64,000 nt of DNA from Streptomyces cavernicola (GTDB taxonomy: Bacteria; Actinomycetota; Actinomycetes; Streptomycetales; Streptomycetaceae): positions 155,607-219,606 of the forward strand of contig NZ_JASCIQ010000009.1 in the NCBI RefSeq assembly GCF_029968035.1, given 5' to 3'. Below, in pieces: positions 18,231 to 27,156 of this stretch (positions within the stretch are counted from its first letter, which is position 1; each line of letters opens with the position of its first letter). Both the position numbers and the translations under genes were made by a program. The notes beneath the pieces were generated by a model, which ran no database searches, was not told where the DNA came from, and worked only from the letters and a program-made list of their open reading frames with translations.

Positions 18231-18285
18231 CGGCACGACCCCGGCCCGACCTGTACGAGAACCAACTGCCCTGCGGGAGCGAGCG

Positions 18286-20217
18286 GTGAGCGGAACGTCC
18301 GAAGGGCCGGCACCCACGGCGACGGCGGCCACGCGAGCCGCACAGCCGACCGGCACAGCACCTCAGAGCGTCACGGAACACCACAGCCCGACGAGCCCGC
18401 CGCCGACGACGGCGCCGCAGGACATCACCGTGCACCACTCCCCGACGGCCGTCGGACACCCCGCCACCCCGCCGGGCGTCGAGCGGCGCGCCGACGCCGA
18501 GCTGCGGGACTACCGCGCCGCCTTCAACGCCGCCCACCTCGCGCTGGCCGTCGTCGACCGCGACGGCCTGGTCAGCCGGGCCAACGACGCGCTCGGCGCC
18601 CTCGTCGGCACCCCGGCGCCCGAGCTCACCGGCCAGGTCGCCGCCGACCTCGTCGACCTCGCCTCCGACAGCCGTACGTGGCACACGTACCGCGAAGTGC
18701 TGCGTGGGCGGCAGGCAACGCTGCGGTGCACGCGACGGCTCAAGCACCCCGCCGGGCACAGCATGTGGGCGCAGGTGACCGTGGAGCCGATGCCGGACTG
18801 CGGCGGGGTGCTGCTCGCGGTCGCCGACATCAGCGCGCGCCGCGAACTCCAGGCGCGGCTGCGGCACGTCACGATGCACGACCCGGTGACGCGGCTGCCC
18901 AACCGGACGCTGTTCTTCGAGCGGCTCTCCGCGGCCCTCGAAGCGGCCTCGTACGAGGGGAGCGGGACCGGGCGGATCGGGCTCTGCTATCTGGACCTCG
19001 ACGGGTTCAAGGCCGTCAACGACACCCTCGGGCACCGCACCGGCGACCGGCTGCTCGCGGCCGTGGCCGGGCGGCTCACGGGCTGTGCGGACCGGTCCGC
19101 GTACGGCAGGAGCGGTGCGCCGCTGGTGGCGCGGCTCGGCGGGGACGAGTTCGCGCTGCTCGTGGAGGACTCCACCGGCACGGATCAGCTCGCCGAGCTC
19201 GCCGAGCAGGTGCTGCACGCGCTGCAGGAGCCCTTCGACCTGTCGGGCCAGCGGCTCTCGCTCTCCGCGTCCATCGGGGTGGTGGAGCGGCGCGCGGCCG
19301 GCACGGGGGCGACGGCCCTGATGCAGGCCGCCGACACCACGCTGTACTGGGCGAAGGAGGACGGCAAGGCCCGCTGGACGCTCTTCGACCCGGAGCGCAA
19401 CGCGCACCGGATGACCCGCCAGGCCCTGTCGTCCACGCTGCGGCCGGCCGTCGAGCGGGGTGAATTCGCCCTGGAGTACCAGCCGTTGGTGGGGCTCGCG
19501 GACGGGGCGCTGCGCGGGGTGGAGGCGCTGGTGCGCTGGCACCACCCGCAATTCGGCATGTTGCCGCCGAATCGGTTCATCACACTGGCCGAGGAGGACG
19601 GCTCGATCGTGCAGCTCGGGCGGTGGGTGCTCCGCACCGCCTGCCGGCAGGCCAGGCGCTGGCAGCTGGAGCGCCCGGACCTGCCGCCGGTCTTCGTGAG
19701 CGTCAACGTGGCGGTGCGCCAGGTGTGGGACTCCGACCTGGTCGCCGACGTCGCCGAGATCCTCGACGAGACCGGGCTCGCCCCGGAGCTCCTGCAGTTG
19801 GAGCTCACCGAGTCCGCCGTGATGGGCTCGGCGGGGCGGCCGCTGCAGGCCCTGCAGGAGCTCAGCGACATGGGCGTGCATATCGCCATCGACGACTTCG
19901 GCACCGGCTACTCCAACCTCGCCTATCTGAGCCGGCTCCCCGTCTCCGTACTGAAGCTGGACGGTTCGTTCGTCCGCGGTTTCCAGTACGAGACGGGCGA
20001 CGGGCGCGGGCACGCGAACCCCGCCGACGAGACCATCGTCGAGGCGCTCGTGCAGCTCGCCCACAAGCTGGGGCTCACCGTCACGGCGGAGTGCGTGGAG
20101 ACCGCCGAGCAGGCGACGCGGCTCCGCCGGATCGGCTGCGACACCGGGCAGGGCTGGCTCTACTCGCGGGCGGTGCCGCCGGAGCGGATCGCGGCGCTGC
20201 GGGCGGCGGCTCCTTAG
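18286..20217 (+). CDS. cdgA: PAS-GGDEF-EAL cyclic-di-GMP enzyme CdgA
   Basis: From GTG 18286 (GGGAG 6 bases upstream) the protein has 643 residues. After a Pro/Thr-rich leader comes a PAS domain (about 70-185), then a GGDEF domain with an intact LGGDEF (285-289), preceded by DLDGFKAVND. An EAL domain follows with GVEALVRW (413-415) and IDDFGTGYSNLAYL. No membrane segment is seen. An intact GGDEF predicts diguanylate cyclase activity; the EAL signature residues also look largely intact, so phosphodiesterase activity is possible. Domain order and neighbours match Streptomyces CdgA, which controls development and antibiotic production through c-di-GMP and BldD. An upstream TTG at 18085 would give 710 residues but is not preferred. 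The stop overlaps the convergent gene by 4 bases. Confidence 0.85.
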   Translation: MSGTSEGPAPTATAATRAAQPTGTAPQSVTEHHSPTSPPPTTAPQDITVHHSPTAVGHPATPPGVERRADAELRDYRAAFNAAHLALAVVDRDGLVSRANDALGALVGTPAPELTGQVAADLVDLASDSRTWHTYREVLRGRQATLRCTRRLKHPAGHSMWAQVTVEPMPDCGGVLLAVADISARRELQARLRHVTMHDPVTRLPNRTLFFERLSAALEAASYEGSGTGRIGLCYLDLDGFKAVNDTLGHRTGDRLLAAVAGRLTGCADRSAYGRSGAPLVARLGGDEFALLVEDSTGTDQLAELAEQVLHALQEPFDLSGQRLSLSASIGVVERRAAGTGATALMQAADTTLYWAKEDGKARWTLFDPERNAHRMTRQALSSTLRPAVERGEFALEYQPLVGLADGALRGVEALVRWHHPQFGMLPPNRFITLAEEDGSIVQLGRWVLRTACRQARRWQLERPDLPPVFVSVNVAVRQVWDSDLVADVAEILDETGLAPELLQLELTESAVMGSAGRPLQALQELSDMGVHIAIDDFGTGYSNLAYLSRLPVSVLKLDGSFVRGFQYETGDGRGHANPADETIVEALVQLAHKLGLTVTAECVETAEQATRLRRIGCDTGQGWLYSRAVPPERIAALRAAAP

Positions 20218-21299
20218 AGCGTGGGCAACCGGTAGGCGTCCGCGATCAGTTCGTAGCTGCGGACGCGGGCCTCGTTGCCGTGGGCGTTGGCGGTGATCAT
20301 CAACTCGTCGGCGCCGGTGCGCTTCTGCAGGTCGTCGAGGCCGGCGCGGACCTCGTCCGGGGTGCCGTGCACGACGTTCCTCACCCAGCCGTCGACGAAC
20401 TCCCGCTCCATGGCGCTGAATTCGTACGCCTCCGCCTCCTCCGGGGTCGACACCAGACCGGGCCGGCCGGTGCGCAGGCGGACCATCGACAGGGCACCGG
20501 TGAGCACCTGCCGACGGGCCTCCCGCTCCTCGTCGGCGGCGAGCGCGGCGACGCCGATCAGGGCGTACGGGGCGGAGAGGACCGCGGAGGGCCGGAACGA
20601 CTCGCGGTACAGGTCGAGCGCGGGCACCGTGTTCTGCGCCGAGAAGTGGTGGGCGAAGGCGAAGGGCAGGCCGAGCAGGCCGGCGAGCCGGGCGCTGAAA
20701 CCGGAGGAGCCGAGCAGCCAGATCGAGGGCCGGTCCGGGGACTGCACCCCGCCGGGCGAGGTGGCCTGTACGGGTCCCGGGACCGCGTGGATACGGGCGT
20801 ACGGGTGGCCGTCGGGGAAGTCGTCGTCCAGGAAGCGGGTCAACTCGGAGAGCTGCTCGGGGAAGTCGTCGGCGCCCTCGTTCAGCCGGTCGGTGCGGCG
20901 CAGGGCGGCGGCGGTGGCACCGTCGGTGCCGGGCGCCCGGCCGAGGCCCAGGTCGACGCGGCCCGGGGCGAGCGCCTCCAGGGTGCCGAACTGCTCGGCG
21001 ATCACCAGCGGGGCGTGGTTGGGCAGCATGACGCCGCCCGAGCCGAGGCGGATGCGGGTGGTGTGGGCGGCGAGGTGGGCGAGGATCACGGCGGGGCTGC
21101 TGGAGGCGACGCCGGGCATGGAGTGGTGTTCGGCCACCCAGTAGCGGTGGAAGCCGCGGCTCTCGGCGAGCTGGGCGATCCTCGCTCCGGTGCGGAAGGC
21201 GTCCGAGGCGGTGTGGCCTGCGCCGACCGTGGCCAGGTCGAGTACGGAGAGAGGCACGGGGGCCTCGCCCTGCGGGGTGCCGTGGATTCCGTTGCTCAC
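20214..21299 (-). CDS. Luciferase-like (LLM class) flavin-dependent monooxygenase
   Basis: The protein has 361 residues from GTG 21299, which has AGGAGG 7 bases upstream. It starts with PLSVLDLATVGAG and carries YWVAEHHSMPGVASSSPAVI (about 52-71), the FMN-binding strand RIRLGSGGVMLPNHAPL and the RVDLGLGRAPGTDG motif. These place it in the LLM group often annotated MsnO8-like. It should use reduced flavin to oxygenate an unknown substrate. It has no flavin reductase partner next to it. The gene converges on cdgA with a 4-base overlap. Confidence 0.88.
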   Translation of the reverse strand: MSNGIHGTPQGEAPVPLSVLDLATVGAGHTASDAFRTGARIAQLAESRGFHRYWVAEHHSMPGVASSSPAVILAHLAAHTTRIRLGSGGVMLPNHAPLVIAEQFGTLEALAPGRVDLGLGRAPGTDGATAAALRRTDRLNEGADDFPEQLSELTRFLDDDFPDGHPYARIHAVPGPVQATSPGGVQSPDRPSIWLLGSSGFSARLAGLLGLPFAFAHHFSAQNTVPALDLYRESFRPSAVLSAPYALIGVAALAADEEREARRQVLTGALSMVRLRTGRPGLVSTPEEAEAYEFSAMEREFVDGWVRNVVHGTPDEVRAGLDDLQKRTGADELMITANAHGNEARVRSYELIADAYRLPTL

Positions 21300-21366
21300 C
21301 GGGGTGCCTCCTGATGTACGTACTCGGGTGTGCACCCGGCGCTAACAGGAGACGGCCTCCGCTTTA

Positions 21367-21610
21367 TTCCCCACCCCGCCCCTTCCGAACTGGGGCTCCG
21401 CCCCAGACCCCGCTCCTCAAACGCCGGAGGGGCTGGATTTGGGCGGCGATACGTGCCCCGATAGGGGCGCGGGGAACTGCGCGAGCAGCCACGACGGCGC
21501 GGCAGCCGAACGACGGCCGGGGAACGGGGCGCAGCCCCGAAGCGGGGTCCAGGGGCGGAGCCCCCGGGGCCGACCGCAGGTCTTTGGGGAAGGGGCGGGG
21601 AGGGGAAAAG
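21367..21610. repeat. Dispersed GC-rich intergenic repeat with inverted ends
   Basis: The 325-base gap between 21300 and 21624 is almost entirely this element. The left end is TTCCCCACCCCGCCCCTTCC, the core copy GGGGCGCGGGGAACTGCGCG is at 21464-21483, and the right end is GGGGAAGGGGCGGGGAGGGG, inverted relative to the left. It ends 14 bases before the stop of the gene at 21625-22362. No gene is seen. Confidence 0.8.
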
Positions 21611-21624
21611 CAGGCCCCGCAGGG

Positions 21625-22362
21625 TTAGCTCGGGACCTGCACGATGGGCTCTCGGGTGAACAGCGCGCCCAGCGCCGGCGCGTTCACCCTGCGGCCCGCC
21701 AGGCGGAGGCCCTCCCAGACCGTGACCTGGTTGGCCGTGAGGACCGGCTTGCCGAGGTCGTGTTCCAGGTCGCGGACGTGGGCCGCGGTGTGCAGGGCCG
21801 TGTCCGGCAGGAGCACCGCCGCCGCGTCCGGGTGGTCGCCCGCGCGGGCGAGGGCGAGGACCTCCTCGTACCCCCAAGTGCCCACCTCCGCCGCCGTGAT
21901 GATGCCGCTGCCGCGCATCGCGACGACCTCGATGCCCGCCGCCCGCAGGAAGGCGACGAAGTGCTCGGCCACGTCCTCGGGGTAGGTCGCCGCGACCGCC
22001 ACCCGGTCCGCGCCGACCTCGCCGGCCGCGTGCGCGAAGGCGAACGACGTGCTCGACGCGGGCAGCCCCGCCGCCTTGGCCAGGTCCCTGACCTGGTCGT
22101 GCGCGCCCTCCCAGCCGAAGACGAAGCTGCCCGACGTACAGGCCCACACCACCGCCTCCGCGCCGGAGAGCCGCAACTCCTCGACGCCCGCCGCGAGCCG
22201 GTCGGGTGCGCCCATGCGCAGCAGCGCGTCGACCCGGTGGGCGTCCTCGCCGATGTCCGTGTGGATCACGGCGAGGCGGATGTCGCTGCCGAGCAGCTGC
22301 TCCATGCGCGGGTAGTCGTCCTCGGCGGAGTGCCCCGGGTAGAGGAATCCGAGTGCGGTCAT
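21625..22362 (-). CDS. Maleate isomerase/Asp-Glu racemase-fold protein lacking the second Cys
   Basis: The protein has 245 residues from the ATG at 22362, with GGAGG 9 bases upstream. VVWACTSGSFVFGWEG holds the first active-site cysteine (Cys75). The region that carries the second cysteine in maleate isomerases and Asp/Glu racemases reads AAAVLLPDTALHT, so that Cys is absent. A one-Cys arrangement is known in arylmalonate decarboxylase, which belongs to this superfamily but keeps the other Cys. The substrate is unknown. It follows a better-preserved paralogue on the same strand, separated by a strong hairpin, and both face a dehydrogenase-amidase-importer operon. Confidence 0.75.
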   Translation of the reverse strand: MTALGFLYPGHSAEDDYPRMEQLLGSDIRLAVIHTDIGEDAHRVDALLRMGAPDRLAAGVEELRLSGAEAVVWACTSGSFVFGWEGAHDQVRDLAKAAGLPASSTSFAFAHAAGEVGADRVAVAATYPEDVAEHFVAFLRAAGIEVVAMRGSGIITAAEVGTWGYEEVLALARAGDHPDAAAVLLPDTALHTAAHVRDLEHDLGKPVLTANQVTVWEGLRLAGRRVNAPALGALFTREPIVQVPS

Positions 22363-22406
22363 CGCTTGCGTCCTCCGTGCTGCTCGGTGTTGCGAGTGGT
22401 GCGGTC

Positions 22407-22435
22407 GGGCGCCGGGTGCGGACCACCCGGCGCCC
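22407..22435 (-). terminator. Strong hairpin between two paralogous genes
   Basis: GGGCGCCGGGTG pairs perfectly with CACCCGGCGCCC across a 5-base loop. It lies 7 bases after the stop of the upstream paralogue, without a clear T-run. It could be a partial terminator or an RNA-stabilising stem that sets the ratio of the two proteins. Confidence 0.6.
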
Positions 22436-22441
22436 GGCGCG

Positions 22442-23350
22442 TCACTCGGCGCCCGGGAACTCCGGGAACACCGGCGGCTCCGGGAACACCGGGGGCTCCG
22501 CGAAGCCCGGCTGTTCCGACAGCTGCTGCTCGGGGGCCGCACCGGCGGTCGCCGGGGCGGCGTCCTGCCGCGGCGCCGGAGCGAGCGGTCCGCCCGCCCG
22601 CAGCATGCTGCGCCGCGCCGACTCGTCGATCAGCGTCTGGTACGGCCCCACCGCACTGGTACCCAGTCGGCGCAGCGCGGCCCACATCGTGACCTGGTTG
22701 GCCGAGACGACCGGCATCCTCAGCTCGGCCTCCAACTGCGGGATCACGTCGTACGTGGGCAGGTTGGTGCAGCTGATGAAGAGGGCGTCGACATCGCGGG
22801 GCACCGCGTGCCGGGCCATCTCGACGACCTCGCGGTAGGCCACCTTCCAGATGTGCCGGGTGAGGCCGAGGCCGGTCTGGCTGACGACCGTGATGCCGGC
22901 CTCGGCCAGATAGTCCTCCAGGGCCTCGGTCACGGAGGCCGTGTACGGGGTGACGAGCGCGATGCGCTGCGCGCCCAGCTCGGCGAGGGCTTCGAGCATC
23001 GCGCCCGATGTGGTGAGCGCCGGGACCTCGCCGGCCGCCTCCATCGCCGCGCTCATGGTGCGCTCGCCGGCCATGCCGTCGACGAAGCTCCCGGACGTGC
23101 AGGCGTACGCGAGGACCTCGGGTTCGGCGGCACTGAGCGCGTGTACCGCGGAGCGCAGCGTCTGATGCTCGCTCACCAGGCGCGCCAGGTCGAGGCTGAC
23201 CTCCACCGGCACGTACGGAGTCCGGGTCAGGTGCAGGGAGACCTCGTCGGGAACCCAGCGCCAGAGTTCCCGGTCGAGGGCGAAGTCAAAAGGGGCGACG
23301 ATGCCGATGCCACGTTGCGGGTGGGGTCCACCCAGGAAGGAGACGTCCAT
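22442..23350 (-). CDS. Asp/Glu racemase-superfamily protein, EutA/maleate isomerase-like
   Basis: This 302-residue protein has both cysteines expected of the superfamily, Cys84 in YACTSGSFVDGM and Cys194 in LFISCTNLPTYDVI. Family relatives are maleate cis-trans isomerase, arylmalonate decarboxylase and EutA, a protein of ectoine catabolic gene sets. The last 50 residues are a Pro/Ala-rich tail with a repeat PPVFPEPPVFPEFPG that is not part of the fold. EutA is favoured because an EhuBCDA-type importer lies nearby, but the ectoine ring-opening and deacetylating enzymes are not in this window. The gene heads a two-gene leftward unit. Confidence 0.75.
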   Translation of the reverse strand: MDVSFLGGPHPQRGIGIVAPFDFALDRELWRWVPDEVSLHLTRTPYVPVEVSLDLARLVSEHQTLRSAVHALSAAEPEVLAYACTSGSFVDGMAGERTMSAAMEAAGEVPALTTSGAMLEALAELGAQRIALVTPYTASVTEALEDYLAEAGITVVSQTGLGLTRHIWKVAYREVVEMARHAVPRDVDALFISCTNLPTYDVIPQLEAELRMPVVSANQVTMWAALRRLGTSAVGPYQTLIDESARRSMLRAGGPLAPAPRQDAAPATAGAAPEQQLSEQPGFAEPPVFPEPPVFPEFPGAE

Positions 23351-23629
23351 GACAGGCCCTGATTCTGCGAAGGCGCCGAAGCGGCAAATGTGAGGGAAGG
23401 GCCGGCCGGGGGCCGGAAGGTGGAGCGAATGTGCCGGCGCTCGCCGGGACGTCGGGACAGATGACGAGCAGACCTCTGAGGGTCACGAGGGGCGTGGATA
23501 ACTGCCCTTGTTGACGAAGGTAGGTTCCGGTGCCAGCGTGGTCAATCCGCGCATCTCCGACGCACCGGCCGCGTGTCGGCCGACCTCCTCAAGAGAAGCG
23601 GAAACGCATTGCCGAACGGTTTCCCCGCG

Positions 23630-24667
23630 ATGTCCGAACCGGCCCATTCCGAAGCCCGTTCCGACGCCCCTTCCGACGCTCCCTCCGAAGCCCGCTCCGA
23701 CACCCGCCCCGAACCGCCTCCTCCCGAGCCCACACTCCTCGTCCTCGACGCCGAGCCGCTGCCCCGCCTCGGCCGCCTCACCGGCCGCGCCCGCATCCTG
23801 CACGCCGACGAGTCGACCCTCGCCGAGCAGCTGCCCCTCGCCGACGTGCTGCTCGTCTGGGACTTCAGCTCCCACGCCGTACGCCACGCCTGGCCCGGCG
23901 CGGGGCCACGGCCGCGCTGGGTGCACACCGCGAGCGCGGGCGCCGACCACCTGCTCTGCCCCGAGCTTGTCGAGTCGGACACCGTCGTCACCAACGCGCG
24001 CGGCGTCTTCGACCAGCCCATCGCCGAGTACGTGGCGGGGCTCGTGCTCGCCTTCGCCAAGCAGCTGCCGCGCACCCTGGAGCTGCAGCGCGAGCGGGTC
24101 TGGCGGCACCGGGAGACGCAGCGGGTCCGCGGCACGCGCGCGTGCGTGGTCGGCTCGGGGCCGATCGGGCAGGCCATCGCCAGGACCCTCAAGGCGCTCG
24201 GCCTGCGCGTGGCGCTCGTCGGCCGGACCGCGCGCGAGGGCGTGCACGGCCAGGACGAGCTCGACCGGCTGCTCACCCGCGCCGACTGGGTGGTGTCCGT
24301 CGCGCCCCTGACCGACGACACCCGCGGCATGTTCGACGCCCGCCGCTTCGGCCTGATGCAGCCCTCGGCCCGCTTCGTCAACGTGGGCCGCGGCCAGCTC
24401 GTCGTAGAGGAAGACTTGGTGGACGCGGTCCGCAAGCGGTGGATCGCGGGCGCCGCCCTCGACGTCTTCGAGGAGGAGCCGCTGCCCGCCGACAGCCCGC
24501 TCTGGGACCTGCCGGACGTCCTCGTCTCACCGCACATGAGCGGCGACGTGGTCGGCTGGCGGGACGAACTCGGCGAGCAGTTCGTGGAGTTGTACGAGAA
24601 CTGGGCCGCCGGAAAGCCGCTCACGAACGTGATCGACAAGAAACGTGGGTATGTCCCCGGGCACTGA
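23630..24667 (+). CDS. D-2-hydroxyacid dehydrogenase (NAD-binding)
   Basis: From ATG 23630 the protein has 345 residues; GTG 23573 would add 19. Neither start has a good ribosome binding site. The first 30 residues are a low-complexity Ser/Glu/Ala/Asp repeat (SEARSDAPSDAPSEARSDTR). The fold is the D-isomer-specific 2-hydroxyacid dehydrogenase type: ARGVFDQPIAEYVAG, the dinucleotide motif VVGSGPIGQAIA, the catalytic Arg region FVNVGRGQLVVEEDL, Glu in ALDVFEEEPLP and His in VSPHMSGDV. It reduces or oxidises a 2-keto/2-hydroxy acid. It leads the rightward operon with the amidase and importer. Confidence 0.82.
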   Translation: MSEPAHSEARSDAPSDAPSEARSDTRPEPPPPEPTLLVLDAEPLPRLGRLTGRARILHADESTLAEQLPLADVLLVWDFSSHAVRHAWPGAGPRPRWVHTASAGADHLLCPELVESDTVVTNARGVFDQPIAEYVAGLVLAFAKQLPRTLELQRERVWRHRETQRVRGTRACVVGSGPIGQAIARTLKALGLRVALVGRTAREGVHGQDELDRLLTRADWVVSVAPLTDDTRGMFDARRFGLMQPSARFVNVGRGQLVVEEDLVDAVRKRWIAGAALDVFEEEPLPADSPLWDLPDVLVSPHMSGDVVGWRDELGEQFVELYENWAAGKPLTNVIDKKRGYVPGH

Positions 24668-24690
24668 CCACTGAGTGTCCTGGAGGGCGG

Positions 24691-26094
24691 ATGACCGAGC
24701 TCGGCAACCTCACCGCGGTGCAGCTCATCGACCGATACCGCAAGGGCGAGTTGAGCCCGGTGGACGCCGCCCGAGCGGCCCTGGACCGCATCGGGCGCAC
24801 GGACGGCAAGGTCAACGCGTTCGTCCGGGTCGACGCCGACGAGGCGCTGCGGCAGGCCGAGGAGTCCGCCGGGCGGTGGCGGCGCGGCGAGCCGGCCGGG
24901 CTGCTCGACGGCGTGCCGGTCTCGGTGAAGGACCTGCTGCTGCAGCGCGGCGGCCCCACCCTGCGCGGCTCCACCACCGTTGACCCGCACGGGAGTTGGG
25001 ACGAGGACGCGCCGAGCGTGGCCCGGCTGCGGGAGCACGGCGCGGTGTTCCTCGGCAAGACCACGACGCCCGAGTTCGGCTGGAAGGGCGTCACCGACTC
25101 CCCGCTGCACGGCGCGACCGGCAACCCGTACGACCCGGCGCGCACCGCGGGCGGCTCCAGCGGCGGCAGCGCGGCGGCGGTGGCGCTGGGCGCGGGCCCG
25201 GTCTCGCTCGGCACGGACGGCGGGGGCAGCGTGCGCATCCCCGGTGCGTTCTGCGGGATCTTCGCACTGAAGCCGACGTACGGGCGGGTGCCGCTGTACC
25301 CGGCGAGCACTCTCGGGACGCTCTCGCACGTCGGCCCGATGACCCGGGACGCGGCGGACGCCGCCCTCGTCCTCGACGCGATCGGCGTGCCCGACCCGCG
25401 CGACGGCTCGGCGCTCCCCGCGGCCCCGGGCAGCTTCCGCGCGGGCCTGGACGACGGGGTGCGCGGCCTGCGCGTCGCGTACTCGCCCTCGCTCGGCGGG
25501 CAGGTCGCCGTGCACCCCGAGGTGGCGGCGGCGGTGCGGCGCGCGGTGGAGAAGCTCGCCGAGCTCGGCGCGTACGTCGAGGAGACCGACCCCGACTTCA
25601 GCGACCCCGTGGAGGCCTTCCACACGCTGTGGTGCAGCGGCATGGCTCGCCGCATCCAGCACCTCGGCAAGGAGCAGCGGGCCGCCCTCGACCCCGGACT
25701 GCGGGAGATATCCGGCCGCGGGGCCCGGCTGAGCGCACTCGACTACCTCGCGGCGGTGGACGCCCGGCTGGAACTCGCGCGCCGGATGGGCCGGTTCCAC
25801 ACGACGTACGACCTGCTCGTCACGCCGACGCTGCCGATCACCGCGTTCGAGGCGGGAGTCGAGGCGCCGAAGGGCTCCGGGCACCGCCGGTGGACCGGCT
25901 GGACCCCGTTCACGTACCCCTTCAACCTCACCCAGCAGCCCGCAGCGACGGTGCCCTGCGGGGTGGACGGGGCGGGGCTGCCGATCGGGGTGCAGCTGGT
26001 CGCGGCACGGCATGCGGACGGGCTCGTGCTGCGGGCCGCGCAGGCGCTGTACATGTCCGGAGCGACGGACATTCCGCGTCCCGAACTGACCTGA
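24691..26094 (+). CDS. Amidase signature-family amidohydrolase
   Basis: The protein has 467 residues from ATG 24691, with TGGAGG 5 bases upstream. The Ser-cisSer-Lys triad is visible: Lys80 in PVSVKDLLLQ, the GGSSGGS box at 154-160 and Ser180 in SLGTDGGGSVRIPGAFCG. Length and layout are typical of amidase/GatA-like hydrolases that release ammonia from amides. No GatB/GatC partners are present, so it is a catabolic amidase, not the tRNA amidotransferase. It lies 23 bases after the dehydrogenase and before an amino acid-type importer, so it probably deamidates an imported or intermediate compound. Confidence 0.88.
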   Translation: MTELGNLTAVQLIDRYRKGELSPVDAARAALDRIGRTDGKVNAFVRVDADEALRQAEESAGRWRRGEPAGLLDGVPVSVKDLLLQRGGPTLRGSTTVDPHGSWDEDAPSVARLREHGAVFLGKTTTPEFGWKGVTDSPLHGATGNPYDPARTAGGSSGGSAAAVALGAGPVSLGTDGGGSVRIPGAFCGIFALKPTYGRVPLYPASTLGTLSHVGPMTRDAADAALVLDAIGVPDPRDGSALPAAPGSFRAGLDDGVRGLRVAYSPSLGGQVAVHPEVAAAVRRAVEKLAELGAYVEETDPDFSDPVEAFHTLWCSGMARRIQHLGKEQRAALDPGLREISGRGARLSALDYLAAVDARLELARRMGRFHTTYDLLVTPTLPITAFEAGVEAPKGSGHRRWTGWTPFTYPFNLTQQPAATVPCGVDGAGLPIGVQLVAARHADGLVLRAAQALYMSGATDIPRPELT

Positions 26095-26226
26095 AAACGC
26101 CGGGAGTCGGGGCAACACGGACGGAGCAGCGCCGTTCGGCCGGGCGGCGCAACGGAAGCAGTCCGTCCGGGTCAAGGACTGAAAACGATCGGCATATCTC
26201 CCCGCCAGTCGGGTAGCCGCGCGCCC

Positions 26227-27156
26227 ATGGCTCCACCACAGGGGAACAACTCAGGAAGCACAAGGAAAAGCGGGCTCCGCCGTCGCTCACTGTTCGCGGG
26301 GGCGGCGGCGTTGGGCGCGGTGGGCGCCGTCGGCGCGACCGCCGGATGCAGCCGTGTGGCCACCGCAGACACCGGTGACGGAGGACACCTACTGGAGCAG
26401 TTGCGAGCGAAGGGGAGCGTGCGTCTCGGGCTCGCGGGCGAGCAGCCGTACAGCTACATCGGCAGCGACGGCGAGATGACCGGTTCCTCGCCCGCGATCG
26501 CGAAGCGCATCTTCAAGGAGCTCGGCGTCGACAAGGTCGAGCCGTTCCCCATCGAGTTCGGTTCGCTGATCACCGGCCTGAACTCGCTGCAGTTCGACGT
26601 GGTCGCGGCCGGGATGTACATCAACCCGGAACGCTGCGACCAGGTCATCTTCGCGGACCCCGAGTACCAGATGCTCGACGCGTTCATCGTCCGCAAGGGC
26701 AACCCGAAGAACCTGCACTCGTACAAGGACATCGCGAAGACGGGCGCCAAGATGGCGACCGGCGTCGGGTACGCGGAGATCGACTACGCGAAGGAGGCCG
26801 GCGTCAAGGACATCGGCACCCTGCCCGACCAGCTCGCCGGTCTGCTCGCCGTGAAGCAGGGCCGTATCGACGTGTTCGTCGGCACCGCGGTGACCGTGTT
26901 CAACGCGGTGAAGCAGGCGGGGCCCGGCTCGGGCGTCGAGGCGACCAAGGAGGTGCAGCCGTACGTCGACGGGAAGCCCGTCATCGACGTGGGCGGCTTC
27001 GCCTTCCGCAGCCCGGAGACCACCTTGCGGGACGCGTTCAACCGCGAGCTGCACAAGTTGAAGCGCAGCGGTGAACTCCTGGAGATCATGCGGCCGTTCG
27101 GCTTCACCAAGGACCAGATGACCACCATCCGCGCCGAGGAGAAGTGCAAGCCATGA
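26227..27156 (+). CDS. ehuB: ABC transporter solute-binding lipoprotein, EhuB-like
   Basis: This 309-residue protein has an N-terminal twin-arginine motif (LRRRSLF) and a lipobox ending in ATAGC, so it should be a Tat-exported lipoprotein. The body is a class 3 amino acid-binding protein (VRLGLAGEQPYSYIGSDGEM, YINPERCDQVIFADP, KQGRIDVFVGTAVTV, PFGFTKDQMTT). The ERC motif, the GRIDV segment and the C-terminal helix resemble EhuB of the ectoine/hydroxyectoine importer. Polar amino acids such as glutamate remain possible. Its stop overlaps the start of the first permease. Confidence 0.8.
   Translation: MAPPQGNNSGSTRKSGLRRRSLFAGAAALGAVGAVGATAGCSRVATADTGDGGHLLEQLRAKGSVRLGLAGEQPYSYIGSDGEMTGSSPAIAKRIFKELGVDKVEPFPIEFGSLITGLNSLQFDVVAAGMYINPERCDQVIFADPEYQMLDAFIVRKGNPKNLHSYKDIAKTGAKMATGVGYAEIDYAKEAGVKDIGTLPDQLAGLLAVKQGRIDVFVGTAVTVFNAVKQAGPGSGVEATKEVQPYVDGKPVIDVGGFAFRSPETTLRDAFNRELHKLKRSGELLEIMRPFGFTKDQMTTIRAEEKCKP

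Larger units (their letters stand above)
17737..18285. promoter_or_regulatory. Long divergent regulatory region upstream of cdgA
   Basis: These 549 bases separate the protease and cdgA starts. The region near 17760-17960 is clearly less GC-rich, as expected for promoters, and holds a BldD-like box at 17855-17869. The part near 18085-18285 stays open in the cdgA frame through a TTG, but its composition and low-complexity content do not look coding. Confidence 0.5.

Noticed and set aside
18085..18285. Longer N-terminus for CdgA from TTG 18085
   Set aside because: The added residues look non-coding, the start is TTG without a ribosome binding site, and GTG 18286 has GGGAG at proper spacing.
18037..20064. 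A 675-codon minus-strand frame across cdgA
   Set aside because: It overlaps the intact GGDEF and EAL domains and has no domain of its own.
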